The notes beneath the pieces were generated by a model. It was given only the letters and a program-made list of their open reading frames with translations, ran no database searches and was not told the origin of the DNA. A program made the translations under genes and the position numbers. From contig WFMF01000346.1 of NCBI GenBank assembly GCA_011033025.1, forward strand, positions 1-64,000: a stretch of 64,000 nucleotides of DNA. The letters run 5' to 3'. Numbering within the stretch: the stretch's first letter is position 1; each line of letters opens with the position of its first letter. Below are positions 13,802 to 23,314 of the stretch, one piece after another. The DNA is from Beroe forskalii. Lineage: Eukaryota; Ctenophora; Nuda; Beroida; Beroidae.

Positions 13802-14046
13802 TCTCCCATATAAACGGCTCTGAGTGACATCACAGATCTAAACGTCAATTTCTCTGTATCCTAAACCTAACCATTGCTCTAATCAAAACCCTAACCTTAA
13901 TCCTTATCCGCGTTAACCTAACAAATCCTGACCCTAACCAGACCCTAACTTTATACTGCTTAAAGCGCTAGATGCGCTTAATTATATTTTCTGAGTGACG
14001 TCATTGTCATAGATAACGAAGGCTCCCGCTTATATTATATGGGAGA
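13802..14046. mobile_element. MITE-like element with 12-bp terminal inverted repeats
   Basis: The left end tctcccatataa (13802-13813) is matched by ttatatgggaga (14035-14046). Both ends also carry a ctgagtgac motif, in direct orientation. The interior (about 13858-13950) is rich in degenerate ccctaa-like motifs. There is no transposase, so the element is non-autonomous. I could not fix a target-site duplication. Confidence 0.5.
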
Positions 14047-14108
14047 CTAAGCCCGCATAGGTATGTGTACTGAGCCCGCATAGGTGCTTCTAGGTGTGGA
14101 CTTCCGGT

Positions 14109-14427
14109 CCTAAGCCTGCATAGCGCATAGGTGTGTGTACGCGCGCGGCGCGGGCGCTTCCCTGGGGAAGCGCGCCGCGCAACGCAGACAGGGATATACG
14201 TGTTTAGCAAGGTGTGGACATAAGTGTTTAGCCATTAAGCGCTCGCGCTTCTGAGCCGCGCGGCGCGGCGCACGGGAAGTGGGAACTTTACACGCATGGC
14301 ATCGATTGTATCTAATCACATTTGTAATTTGTTAAATACGTAAATGGTTTCCTAAACACGTATATCCCTGTGTGGCTCGCGCGGCGCGCTTCCCCAGCGC
14401 GCGTACACATACCTATGCGGGCTTAGG
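14109..14427. repeat. GC-rich long inverted repeat
   Basis: The left arm (about 14109-14206: cctaagcctgcatag, then CGCG-rich sequence, then cagggatatacgtgttta) is the reverse complement, with indels, of the right arm (14351-14427: taaacacgtatatccctg, then CGCG-rich, then ctatgcgggcttagg). Within the left arm gcgcttccc and gggaagcgc form a further local palindrome. A related GC-rich block with ccctggttagggg motifs follows to 14580. CpG density contrasts sharply with the AT-rich flanks. Confidence 0.65.
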
Positions 14428-14579
14428 AAGTATATGGCTTGCTCTAACCAAATCCCTAGTTTTACGCGCGCGCGCCGCGCCTTGCTCCAAACCACCCCTG
14501 GTTAGGGGAAGTATATGGTATATCGCTGTGTGGCTCGTGCGCGGCGCGGCGCGAACGCACACCTATGAAGGTTAGGAAA

Positions 14580-16163
14580 TTTGTAATCTAACTCCCACTC
14601 TTTTTCTATCTGGCCTTTGTAATAATAATTTACTTTTTTCCTCATTTTACTCAGGATGATAAATTGAACATTTCCATGGAGATCCTGAAGACAGAATCTT
14701 AAATTCCGAAACTGTAAGTAGATTCGAGTGTTTGTGTGAAATTGTTAGATTCATTCCATTCATTAACATCCTTGAGTTTCTTCCTAAGCCTGTGGAGGAT
14801 TCATTCCATTCAGGGATATAACATCCTTGAGTTTCTTCCTAAGTTCAATGGGCACCTGAGTACAATGGTGCGTACAATGCATTGTTCAGGGATAATCGTC
14901 TATGTGAAATGGTTAAATACCATTATCGATATCATGATTAAAGAGCATTTATTTATTGCCTGTTAAACAAATACAGTCATCTTTGTAAATTAATCAAGAA
15001 TGATAAATTTGTCTTCGTATATTTGTCTTTAAACTTAACAACACTACTAATTACAATCAAATTTGAGAATGTTGTGTTACACTATGTGGAGATCCTGAAG
15101 AAGAAATATTTAATTTCGAAACTGTCAGTTGATTAGTGGTATACATAGTGTGTGAGTTTGATATCATTTTTGGTGATTTGTGTTTCACTGCATCTATGAT
15201 CAATCACTTCAAACTTTGTCTTTGTAAAATGTATTTCTCTATTTATTTAACTTCAATTATGTTACCCAGATTGCTATCCAGAATGCATATGGTTTTATTT
15301 TACTGTACTTTATTATGGTTTGTATTTTAGATAGTTTGAAGTACTGTATTTTATCTTCTTTGTAGAATAAATACAGTCATCTTTGTTGTCAAGCCAGAAT
15401 TCTCCAACAACTCCAGCAGTCCAACTGTACTGTATTTAAAATAATTTGAACCATTCTACACTGATACAGATGTTAACACCTTTGAAATTGGTGTCTTGAA
15501 TATTGAAATCATAATATGCAATACTGCAATAGCCAAGCCATGAAGAGTCTTAATTGATTCCTTCTTACTTACCATTCTTTTCCATTCCATTTTTGACCTA
15601 CTTTTGACCTGTTGCTTTCAACCTAAGAGCACTCGTATCAGTTATATACTTGTCTGAAAGTTGCATATTTCATGCAATTGTATAGCTGAAGTTGTTAAAT
15701 TTTGCCAAATTATGTTTGAGGACTGTGATATACTAACGTTTGAAAGCAAAATGTTCTCATTCAATTTACCAACATATCAAGACCAACTGAAGGGCAGAAT
15801 TTTCCCCAGCTATTGACAAGGTCAAGACACTAAGTCACTGAGCAACAGGGTGTCGGTATGCAGTGACGTATTGACAAGCATAGGGTTTGAGCAGGAACTC
15901 TCTCTCTCTCTCTCTCTCTACTAGCTCACATACGTCACTGTGTACTGAGTACAGTGCTCATGCCTTGACATTGCCAATTTCTTTGTATATTGTATAATGT
16001 ATATTGTACTTCACATAATAGCAGACAGTAGATTGCCGTATAATATATTCAGTGCATTTTCTTATAAATTAATTTAATTCAATTATTTATAGATTTAGTT
16101 AAGATTAGAGCTTAGTGATATGAATTTGTTGTGTGTCAGTTGTATGTTCTAACCAATAAACTT
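14580..16163. other. Intergenic region with duplicated repeat tails
   Basis: The motif gagatcctgaag followed by cgaaactgt occurs twice, at about 14679 and 15090, suggesting two copies of a dispersed repeat tail. A 60-70 bp tandem duplication (attcattccattca to ttgagtttcttcctaag) spans 14750-14845. A (CT)n microsatellite is at 15898-15919. No gene is seen. Confidence 0.45.
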
Positions 16164-16171
16164 CTCAGAAT

Positions 16172-18000
16172 GGCAAAATGGTACCACAGAGCCACAGGAA
16201 CACAACGAAAATTAGCCTCCATTAGCCTCCATGGGGGCTGAGTGGAGGCTGAGTGGAGGCTTAGTAGAGACTAATTTCTAAAATTAGTCTCCACGGAGGC
16301 TAATGGAGGCATGAGGCTAATTTTTGAAAAATAGCCTCCACTATGGAGGCTAATCAGCCTCCACTAGCCTCCATTAGCCTCCACTCAGCTTCCATGGAGG
16401 CTAAAATTTTGGTTTAGCCTCCACTAGCCTCCACTGAAGAATTGGCCTCCATTAGCCTCAACAGAAACTGAAATATAACATTTCTGTGGAGGCTAAAGCT
16501 TAAATATGGAGGCTAATGGAGGCTGAGTGGAGCCTTAATCAATTGGCCTCCAAAAAACAAAATTTATTGCTGAAAGTGGTGATTTATGTGCACTAAAGTG
16601 AAAAACAATTTATAGCTTCAACCTTTCAGACAGCCTCAACTCTCCTACACACAGCCTCCACTAGGCCCCACTCAGCCTCCACTATGCCCCACTCAGCCTC
16701 CACTAGGCTCCATTTAGCCTCCACTAGGCTCCACTCAGCCTCCACTTGGCTCCACTCAGCCTTCACCAGGCTCCACTCAGTCTCCACTAGCCTCCACTCA
16801 GCCTCCACTAGGCTCCACTCAGCCTCCACTAGGCTCCACTCAGCCTCCACTAGGCTCCACTCAGCCTCCACTAGCCTCCAAAAGGCTCCACTCAGCCTCC
16901 ACTAGGCTCCAGTAGCCTCCACTAGGCTCCACTCAGTCTCCACTAGCCTCCACTCACCCTCCACTAGGCTCCACTCAGCCTCCACTAGCCTCAACTCAGC
17001 CTCCACTAGGCTCCACTCAGCCTCTACTAGGCCCCATTTAGCCTCCACTATGAGCCTAGTGGAGGCTGAGTGGAGCCTGGTGGAGGCTGAGTGGAGCCTA
17101 GTGAAGGCTGGGTGGAGCCTAGTGGAGGCTGCATGGAGGCTGAGTGGAGGCTAGTGGAGGCTGAGTGGAGCCTATTGGAGGATGAGTGGAGGCTAGTGGA
17201 GGCTGTGCTGAGCCTAGTGGAGGCTGAGTGGAGCCTAGTAGAGGCTGAGTGAGCCTAGTGGAGACTGAGTGTACACATATGTGTGCTCATCAGTCAATAG
17301 GACCTCATCAATAGGGTAGTAAAAAGGGTTGTGATGCAAACTTAAGACAGTTTTTTTTACATCAGGAAATCTGTTTGTTATCTATTTCGAGTGTTTAGAC
17401 TACTGCAAGTCCAATAAAGGAGTCTATAATCATGATTCCGGGGTTTATTCCCTTATAAACATCTTATTTACCACCCTATTTACTACCCTACCTCGTCAAT
17501 AGGGTATTTTATAGGGGTAGTAAAAAGGGATCTGAACTCTGAAGCCCAAGTTAAGAAAGTCTCATTTCAGGAAAAGCTGTTTTATATCCACTAGCTGAGT
17601 GGAGGCTAGTGGAGGCTGTGCTGAGCCTAGTGGAGGCTGAGTGGAGCCTCCACTAGCACTGTCAAAATAGCTTCCATAGAATCCAAAAAATGACTTTTTA
17701 AATTTCCGTGGAGGCTAATGGAGGCTTATTCTTCAGTGAGGCTAGTGGAGGCTAAACCAAAATTTTAGCCTCCATGGAGGCTGAGTGGCGGCTAAGTGGA
17801 GCTTATGTGGAGGCTAGTGGAGGCTAATGGAGGCTAGTGGAGGCTAATTAGCCTCCATAGTGGAGGCTATTTTTCAAAAATTAGGCTAATGCCTCCATTA
17901 GCCTCCGTGGAGGCTAATTTTTGAAATTAGCCTCCACTCAGGCTCCACTCAGCCTCCATGGAGGCTAATTTTCGTCGTGGTCCTGTGGTACCATTTTGCC
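16172..18000. mobile_element. Foldback DNA element filled with inverted CCTCC/GGAGG minisatellite
   Basis: The element begins GGCAAAATGGTACCACAG and ends with its reverse complement. It is flanked by an exact 8-bp duplication, CTCAGAAT (16164-16171 and 18001-18008). Inside, the left half is mostly repeats of agcctccact and aggctccactc and the right half mostly the reverse complement, so the whole can fold back on itself. A 0.3-kb piece of another repeat family (17272-17590) is nested in the right half. There is no transposase. An 8-bp duplication fits hAT (also P or Merlin); the TIR sequence itself is not diagnostic to me. The intact ends and duplication suggest a fairly recent insertion, about 250 bp upstream of the EMC7 start. 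Confidence 0.85.
17272..17590. mobile_element. Truncated copy of a TIR repeat family nested in the foldback element
   Basis: From gtgtgctcatcagtcaa onward this segment matches, with substitutions and small indels, the element at 29059-29499 (shared blocks tagtaaaaagg, tactaccctacct, ctgaagcc). It stops before the second terminal repeat and returns to minisatellite sequence at about 17590. Confidence 0.65.
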
Positions 18001-18254
18001 CTCAGAATGTATGACTATGATGAAGTATCACAAGAACACGACGTTTTAATTGTTACAATTGAAGATGTTTGTAACCACTCTACTCATCCTATTTCTGATT
18101 AAATTGTTAAATTTTAAATTAGCAAAAATGTAATTTTGAGGATCAATGACATGATTATGCATTGACCAAAGCTCAGCTTTGGCCAACTTTGGCCCTATTT
18201 CAGACTTAGGCTCTATCAAAAAATTGCTCAAGTTTCAAATGTTATAATTGAGGC

Positions 18255-19432
18255 ATGGACATATTGTGGAGTGTTCTTGTTGGGTGTGTATTGATATGCT
18301 TTGATGTCATATCGGGCTCTGACATGGGGTATGATATAAAGGGACAAATATCTATCACAAGTGACAAAGACTGGCACACCAAAACATCTGTAGTTGCCAA
18401 TTTTGGTGAATACAAAGGATACATCCAGGCTAATGGATCATTTATCATTCCTTCTGTTATACCAGGTAGTTACATCCTTTGAAAATATATATATATATTA
18501 TACTGTAATTGTGCTGTTAAATACGGGGTTTCAGACCCCCCTTCCAGTGGTCCTCTATAGTGGTCCCCTAGTGGTCCTCTACTGGTCCTCTACTGGTCCT
18601 CTACTGGTCCTCTATAGTGGTCCTCTAAGAGAAGTCGGCAATCTCCAGTCTGCCTAATTTTCAGCATGATTCCCTGTTTTGGCTTTTGGATAATTCGTGA
18701 TTGTAATGTATCATGTCATTTATAATTCGCAGTATGAAATTTCAAGGTACCACTACTACTTTTAGCACTTTATGCTGGTACTACTGGCTTTTTTGGAGTG
18801 TCTAGCCAGCAGTCCCGGCCCTTCTCAGCAGTCCCGGCCTTTCAGGCTGGGACTGCTGGCCAATTTGGCTGCCCTTCAGGCAGATGCCCTGAGTTGTGTG
18901 CAAACTTGCACTGCGGACGCTTGCCAGCACCCTGATTGCACCATTCACATATTATGTAATCTTTTGCCATGCTTCAATGTCTAACTTATTCAACATCTTT
19001 TCAGGTAGTTACATAGTTGAAGTTGTGAATCCCAATTATATTATACCTCCACTGAGAGTTGAGATAAGTAGTAAAGCTACTGGACGGATACGAGCACGAA
19101 AAGTAGATTTTGTACAACCAAATGAAGTGATGCTTGTCCAATATCCAATTGTGTTTCGTGCTAGTGAACGGACTAAATTCTTTGAGAAGCGGGAAACATG
19201 GCATATAACTGATGTGTTCTATAGTCCTATGGTGCCCATGCTCATCCTACCAGTGTTTTTCATGCTTGTGCTTCCCAAAATAAAAGACTTGCAAGACCCA
19301 GAAACTAAAAAAGAGTTAGAAGATGCCTCAAAGATGATGTCTAACCCTCAAATGCCTGATATGAGTGATATGCTTACTTCCCTTTTAGGAGGAACTAAAA
19401 AGCCCAAGAAATCAGTGAAAAATAGGAGATAG
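18255..19432 (+). CDS. EMC7: ER membrane protein complex subunit 7 (EMC7), two exons
   Basis: Exons 18255-18465 and 19005-19432 join in phase (CCA G|GT AGT TAC) to give 212 residues; human EMC7 has about 242. EMC7 is the lumenal beta-sandwich subunit of the ER membrane complex, which inserts tail-anchored and multipass proteins. Features seen are an N-terminal hydrophobic signal peptide (MDILWSVLVGCVLICF), the lumenal carbohydrate-binding-like fold with GSFIIPSVIPGSYIVEVVNP, a C-terminal membrane helix (MVPMLILPVFFMLVLPKI) and a cytosolic tail with MSDMLTSLLGG and a basic end. The first ATG precedes the signal peptide. Human EMC7 has more introns. The foldback element ends about 250 bp upstream, within the likely promoter region. 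Confidence 0.93.
18466..19004 (+). other. EMC7 intron flanked by a 13-bp direct repeat
   Basis: The intron starts GTAGTT and ends ttttcag. The 13 bases CAGGTAGTTACAT occur both at 18463-18475, spanning the donor, and at 19002-19014, spanning the acceptor. The interior holds a (TA)n tract, a minisatellite of tggtcctctac units (18546-18625) and an imperfect palindrome of agcagtcccggcc (18809-18861). No transposon termini were recognised. Confidence 0.85.
18546..18625. repeat. Minisatellite of gtggtcctctac-type units in the EMC7 intron
   Basis: About six short units of 12-17 bp, all containing tggtcctct, lie in tandem. They do not alter the splice sites. Confidence 0.75.
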
Positions 19433-20398
19433 ATATATCTGAATATCAGTCTTTTGTCTGAATTTGTTGAATTTGGCATTTTTGCCTCTGAAAATATGTA
19501 TTTCTGCAGCTTTAATCTTAAATGTTTCTGAGCTTTAATATTTGTAAATATTTTTGAGCCATTTATCTATGAGATGATGATAAAGTTGATTTCTTGAAAA
19601 ATGAGTTTGGCTAAGGTTGGCGCAGAAAGTTAGTAGCAGCGTATTGACTTCCTACTTCGCGAATTGGTAGAAATTCGCGCGTTCCGTCACTCATGAAACC
19701 ATTACCAACCAATTATCAAATACAATCCCTCGATGCGAGATGCGCTGGCGTCACTGAATTCGCTTCAGCGAATGTTGGACGAAAATATTGGTTATCTCTC
19801 CGCTCACTGCTCTGCTCCTCTTTTCAGCACAGGATAGTTGCCCTCCCATTGGCTTATAGCCTTGAAATACTCATCTCTGATTGGTTCATGCTGCCTCTCA
19901 GAGTGATAGGATAATATTACCCGCAAATTCTACATCAATTGCAGCTACAATAACATTCAACATTCTGATCCTTTTCTGCTGTATCATAAAGACAGAATTC
20001 CATGAATCACGTTCGCGATATACTCTTATTTCGAGCTCTGTTGTACTGTGACAGATCATGCTTTCTGTTGGATATTAATTTATTTAACTATAAACTTTTG
20101 AATTTTTCGAACATGGTAATGCATGTGTAATTTATCGATCAGAGAAAAACTGACGTTAAAGATAGGATATATGGTAGAAAAATCGAACTGCACTTCAAGT
20201 TTCCCCGTATTTCAATTTGATGCTATTGCTTATTACTATGCGCCATTCTTTTGTTATTTCCATTTTCATGTGGACAGTAGTTCAGTAGTTCAGTAGTTCT
20301 AATTGCATACCTCCATAGTTTGAATTTCTTTTTATGTAGCAATAAAATTATACAATGTGATTTTCATAATGATGTACCTATAACTATTTGAATTTCAG
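19433..20398. other. EMC7 3' flank and a possible promoter region
   Basis: No coding sequence is recognised. Positions about 19630-19915 are less AT-rich and contain cgcgaattg and ttcgcgcg motifs plus two CCAAT-type boxes (cccattggc about 19846, tgattggtt about 19878), which would fit a promoter for a downstream plus-strand transcript. A run of cagtagtt repeats lies at about 20277-20298. Confidence 0.35.
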
Positions 20399-20938
20399 AA
20401 CAAGGACCTGAGTCAGATCCTGGTTCGTCCTATTTGGCCTTCAACCACTTCAGTGCGAGACCTACAGCCCATGTGCAAGAGAAAAGCGACCACTCCTACG
20501 CCACCTCCGACTGCTCCGGCCAGGCCGCTCTCGACCACTCCTACGCCACCTCTGACACCTCCCAGGCCGCTCTCGACCACTCCTACGCCACCTCTGACAC
20601 CTCCCAGGCCGCTCCCCGCCACTCCTACGCCACCTCTGACACCTCCCAGGCCGCTCCCCGCCACTCCTACGCCACCTCCGACTGCTCCCAGGCCGCTCTC
20701 GACCACTCCTACGCCACCTCCGACTGCTCCCAGGCCGCATTCGACCACTCCTACGCCACCTCTGACTGCTCCCAGGCCGCTCTCGACCACTCCTACGCCA
20801 CCTCCGACTGCTCCCAGGCCGCTCCCCGCCACTCCTACGCCACCTCCGACTGCTCCCAGGCCGCTCTCGACCACTCCCACCACGCCATCGATCACCCCAA
20901 CTATAATCCGGATTCGAAACGTTATACTTTTAGACTGA
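20399..20938 (+). CDS. Possible proline-rich terminal exon built on a 42-bp tandem repeat
   Basis: A good acceptor (tatttgaatttcag) precedes a frame that starts NKDLSQILVRP, runs through about ten 14-residue repeats (TTPTPPLTPPRPL type) and ends RNVILLD before a stop at 20938. The 42-bp unit is divisible by three, so several other frames are open too (a DHSYATSDTSQAA frame on the same strand, GGVGV repeats on the other), and openness is therefore weak evidence. I favour this frame because it runs directly from the acceptor. No homologue is recognised; it could equally be non-coding satellite. Confidence 0.3.
   Translation, partial: NKDLSQILVRPIWPSTTSVRDLQPMCKRKATTPTPPPTAPARPLSTTPTPPLTPPRPLSTTPTPPLTPPRPLPATPTPPLTPPRPLPATPTPPPTAPRPLSTTPTPPPTAPRPHSTTPTPPLTAPRPLSTTPTPPPTAPRPLPATPTPPPTAPRPLSTTPTTPSITPTIIRIRNVILLD
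20484..20890. repeat. 42-bp minisatellite, about ten units
   Basis: Tandem units of ccactcctacgccacctc followed by tgacacctcccaggccgctc, the variants differing mainly at a few positions (tctgacacc versus tccgactgc; ctctcga versus ccccgcc). GC content is far above the surrounding DNA. Confidence 0.9.
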
Positions 20939-21765
20939 AAGAAAAGTTCAAATATCTTTATTTCACATGTGCACTAGGGTATAGACTTAGAATCACGTGT
21001 TCGGATATTTGATCGTTCATAATAATATATACTTATAGGTACACGTCATTTCACACACCAGGATTCCGTCGAAGTACCTGAGAGACTGTATAGTGCCACT
21101 GCCATTGAATAAGGTTTGTCTTTATGTAAACAATGTTTGACGGTCATACTCATAGGTACACACATTCTTCGAAAGGCCATGACTTAAAACTGTAACAATA
21201 TCCTCTTTCATATCTTCTTGGATAACTTATTTGCATATGATCTTATTGATTAATTGAGGATCGAAAACCTAATTAAGCTGCTTTCACTCACTCACTCAGT
21301 ATGACATTACAGCCTTCATCCGGTCAGGCAATGGCATTTTTTTCTATCTTGATCAAAGTACACATTTTCAGTATTCTTATAGTTATTGTTCATAGAGCCG
21401 CGCATCAATATATTCATAAGCTGATAGGGGATTTTATTTTGAATAATATCAATCATTCTGATACAGATTGTGCGCTGTTGAATTATGGAAAGATGGAAAT
21501 AACATAAAATTGGTTCTATTATCTCATAATGTACTCTTAATGAAAACCAAGTTCCAAGTAACCTGCAAGTTTATGTTGTTTTAATATTTTTCTATGGTAT
21601 ATCTGTGTCAGTGTATAATCCTACAGTACTGCAAATTAAGTGACGCAACAGGGTACATATACACGGTTCGTCGGGTTATGTTACGCGGAACAAGAAGTGA
21701 AAATTGCGCGCGGCATCAATTACGATATCGATTACCATTAGCTCGTCACGTGCGACAAAAAGGGC

Positions 21766-21860
21766 CTCTGATTGGTTGGATATGTCTGACCAATCACAGC
21801 ACGCTGCTACTAACTTTCTGCGGCAACTATAAGGCAGTAAGACAACAAGAACTGCTAGAT
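21766..21860 (+). promoter_or_regulatory. Candidate promoter and non-coding first exon of the GRAF-type gene
   Basis: Two CCAAT boxes in opposite orientation (attgg at 21771-21775, ccaat at 21790-21794) lie in a CpG-containing stretch, followed by tataaggcagtaag and a consensus donor gtaagt at 21861. A matching acceptor (aatttttag, ending 23239) lies 75 bp before the GRAF-type start codon, so a 1.4-kb 5' UTR intron is plausible. This is inference only. Confidence 0.3.
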
Positions 21861-22555
21861 GTAAGTGAATATATGTTTAAAACTATATTAATTGATATTG
21901 ATATCTATATTCAAGGGTTTTTTGAAAATGCTGATTTGAGGTCAATGTTATTTAAGCAATCAAGTTCAACACACGGATGTGAGGATTTATGTAAATTGTT
22001 AAGTTCATTTTTCTTGAAAATATTTGCAAATTCCTCTTAATTACTATTTGCACTCTAGGAATAATATTGTAATTCTTAGAACTGGGTATTCAAGAGTAAA
22101 ATATGATCAAATAGTAAATTGTATATCTTTATTGTTCCTCATAGATTCAATGTTAACAAATATCTGGCATGTTAATGGGGGTGTCACTGTCCATTTTGTA
22201 CAGAAATTTAAAAAAAGTAAAACCTGACAAAATGGAAATTTTCTCCAATTCATCCATTTTTCTCAATTTTCCAAAGCAGAAAAAATGAGCATGCCCAATT
22301 AATTTATCCACTTCTGTCTGCTTTTGAAAAGTGGCTATGCTTACGTTTTGTGGGCAAATGTTTTGTTCTCAATGCTTCAATACCTTATTGATGTTAAAAT
22401 TTTGAATTTATGGGTCTGTCAAAATAGGTTGGGTCATATACTCATATATATATATACAGTTTGACTATTTTGATTTCATTTTTTTGGTGTTCTTTCATTA
22501 ATCGTAGGATTTTGTTCTTAGACAGATATCATTCCAGTGCAACCTTTATCATTCC

Positions 22556-22588
22556 AATGTGACTTCCACTGGCAGTGGAAGTCACATT
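22556..22588. repeat. Perfect 16-bp hairpin with a one-base loop
   Basis: AATGTGACTTCCACTG is followed by one G and then its exact reverse complement. No poly-T tract or coding sequence adjoins it. It may be a compact palindromic repeat remnant. Confidence 0.8.
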
Positions 22589-23314
22589 TGAATTATAAAG
22601 TTGACCAGGAAAAATGAAATGACCATGAATTTAGAGCCAGGTGAACCATTAGGAAAGTGGAAATTTTACCTCCTGCTCTTCTAACTATTAGAGACATTTC
22701 CATTAGTATAATGTAAATCGTATCTACCTTTTTGTCTGTTTTGAAAAGTGGACAGAACAGACATGTCTTTTATTGTCCTGTTTGTTTGCTTTCCAAAGTG
22801 AACAAAATGGACATGTTCATTTTGTCCCAAAAACCAGTCCAGAGATATAAATAGTGAATGCAGACAGGGAACTCCCCCATTAATCAAGTTTTGTTCAATG
22901 GCTCAATCTAACTGTTGTTCTTCACTCTTCAGCTTTTATTAGTAATTGACTGTGATTTCACCACAGTCAAGAAGCTGAACTTCATGTCATATATTATATT
23001 ATTGAAAATATAAATTGTTGCAATTGTGTTGTAAAACTTGTATTTAAATTCAGTTGAATTTACCTAACTACCTACTAAGAGCAATTTCTTAAAAGTTGTA
23101 ATTACCTTGTGGAGATTCTAACTGTTCAATTTGATGATCGTATTTTCTGCGTTAAACCACCAATATCAAATATGAGAGAAATAATCCTATTTCATTAGTC
23201 AATTTCATGATAATATTTACTGAATGAATTAATTTTTAGGTATTGTTATGATCTTACTTAATGATAATATGGATATAATTTCAATAAACAAATTCTCTCA
23301 CCAAGGCTAATGTT

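Larger units (their letters stand above)
20939..23314. other. Region upstream of the GRAF-type gene
   Basis: It contains a promoter-like segment near 21.77 kb (separate entry), a perfect 16-bp hairpin at 22556-22588 and, over about 22190-22890, scattered direct and inverted aaaagtggacag / ccaaagtgaac motifs suggesting a decayed repeat. The 148-codon open frame at 21594-22040 has no recognisable domain. Confidence 0.4.

Noticed and set aside
13858-13950. Interstitial telomere repeat
   Set aside because: ccctaa-like motifs are frequent but irregular and lie inside a MITE-like element; no true tandem (CCCTAA)n run.
16626-16905. Overlapping open frames on both strands in the CCTCC repeat
   Set aside because: Pure minisatellite translation within a transposable element.
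20413-20895. 160-codon minus-strand frame of GGVGVVESGLG repeats
   Set aside because: It is the antisense of the 42-bp array and contains nothing but the repeat.
21594-22040. 148-codon frame upstream of the GRAF-type gene
   Set aside because: No family signature; it overlaps a promoter-like segment and AT-rich DNA, so chance openness is more likely.
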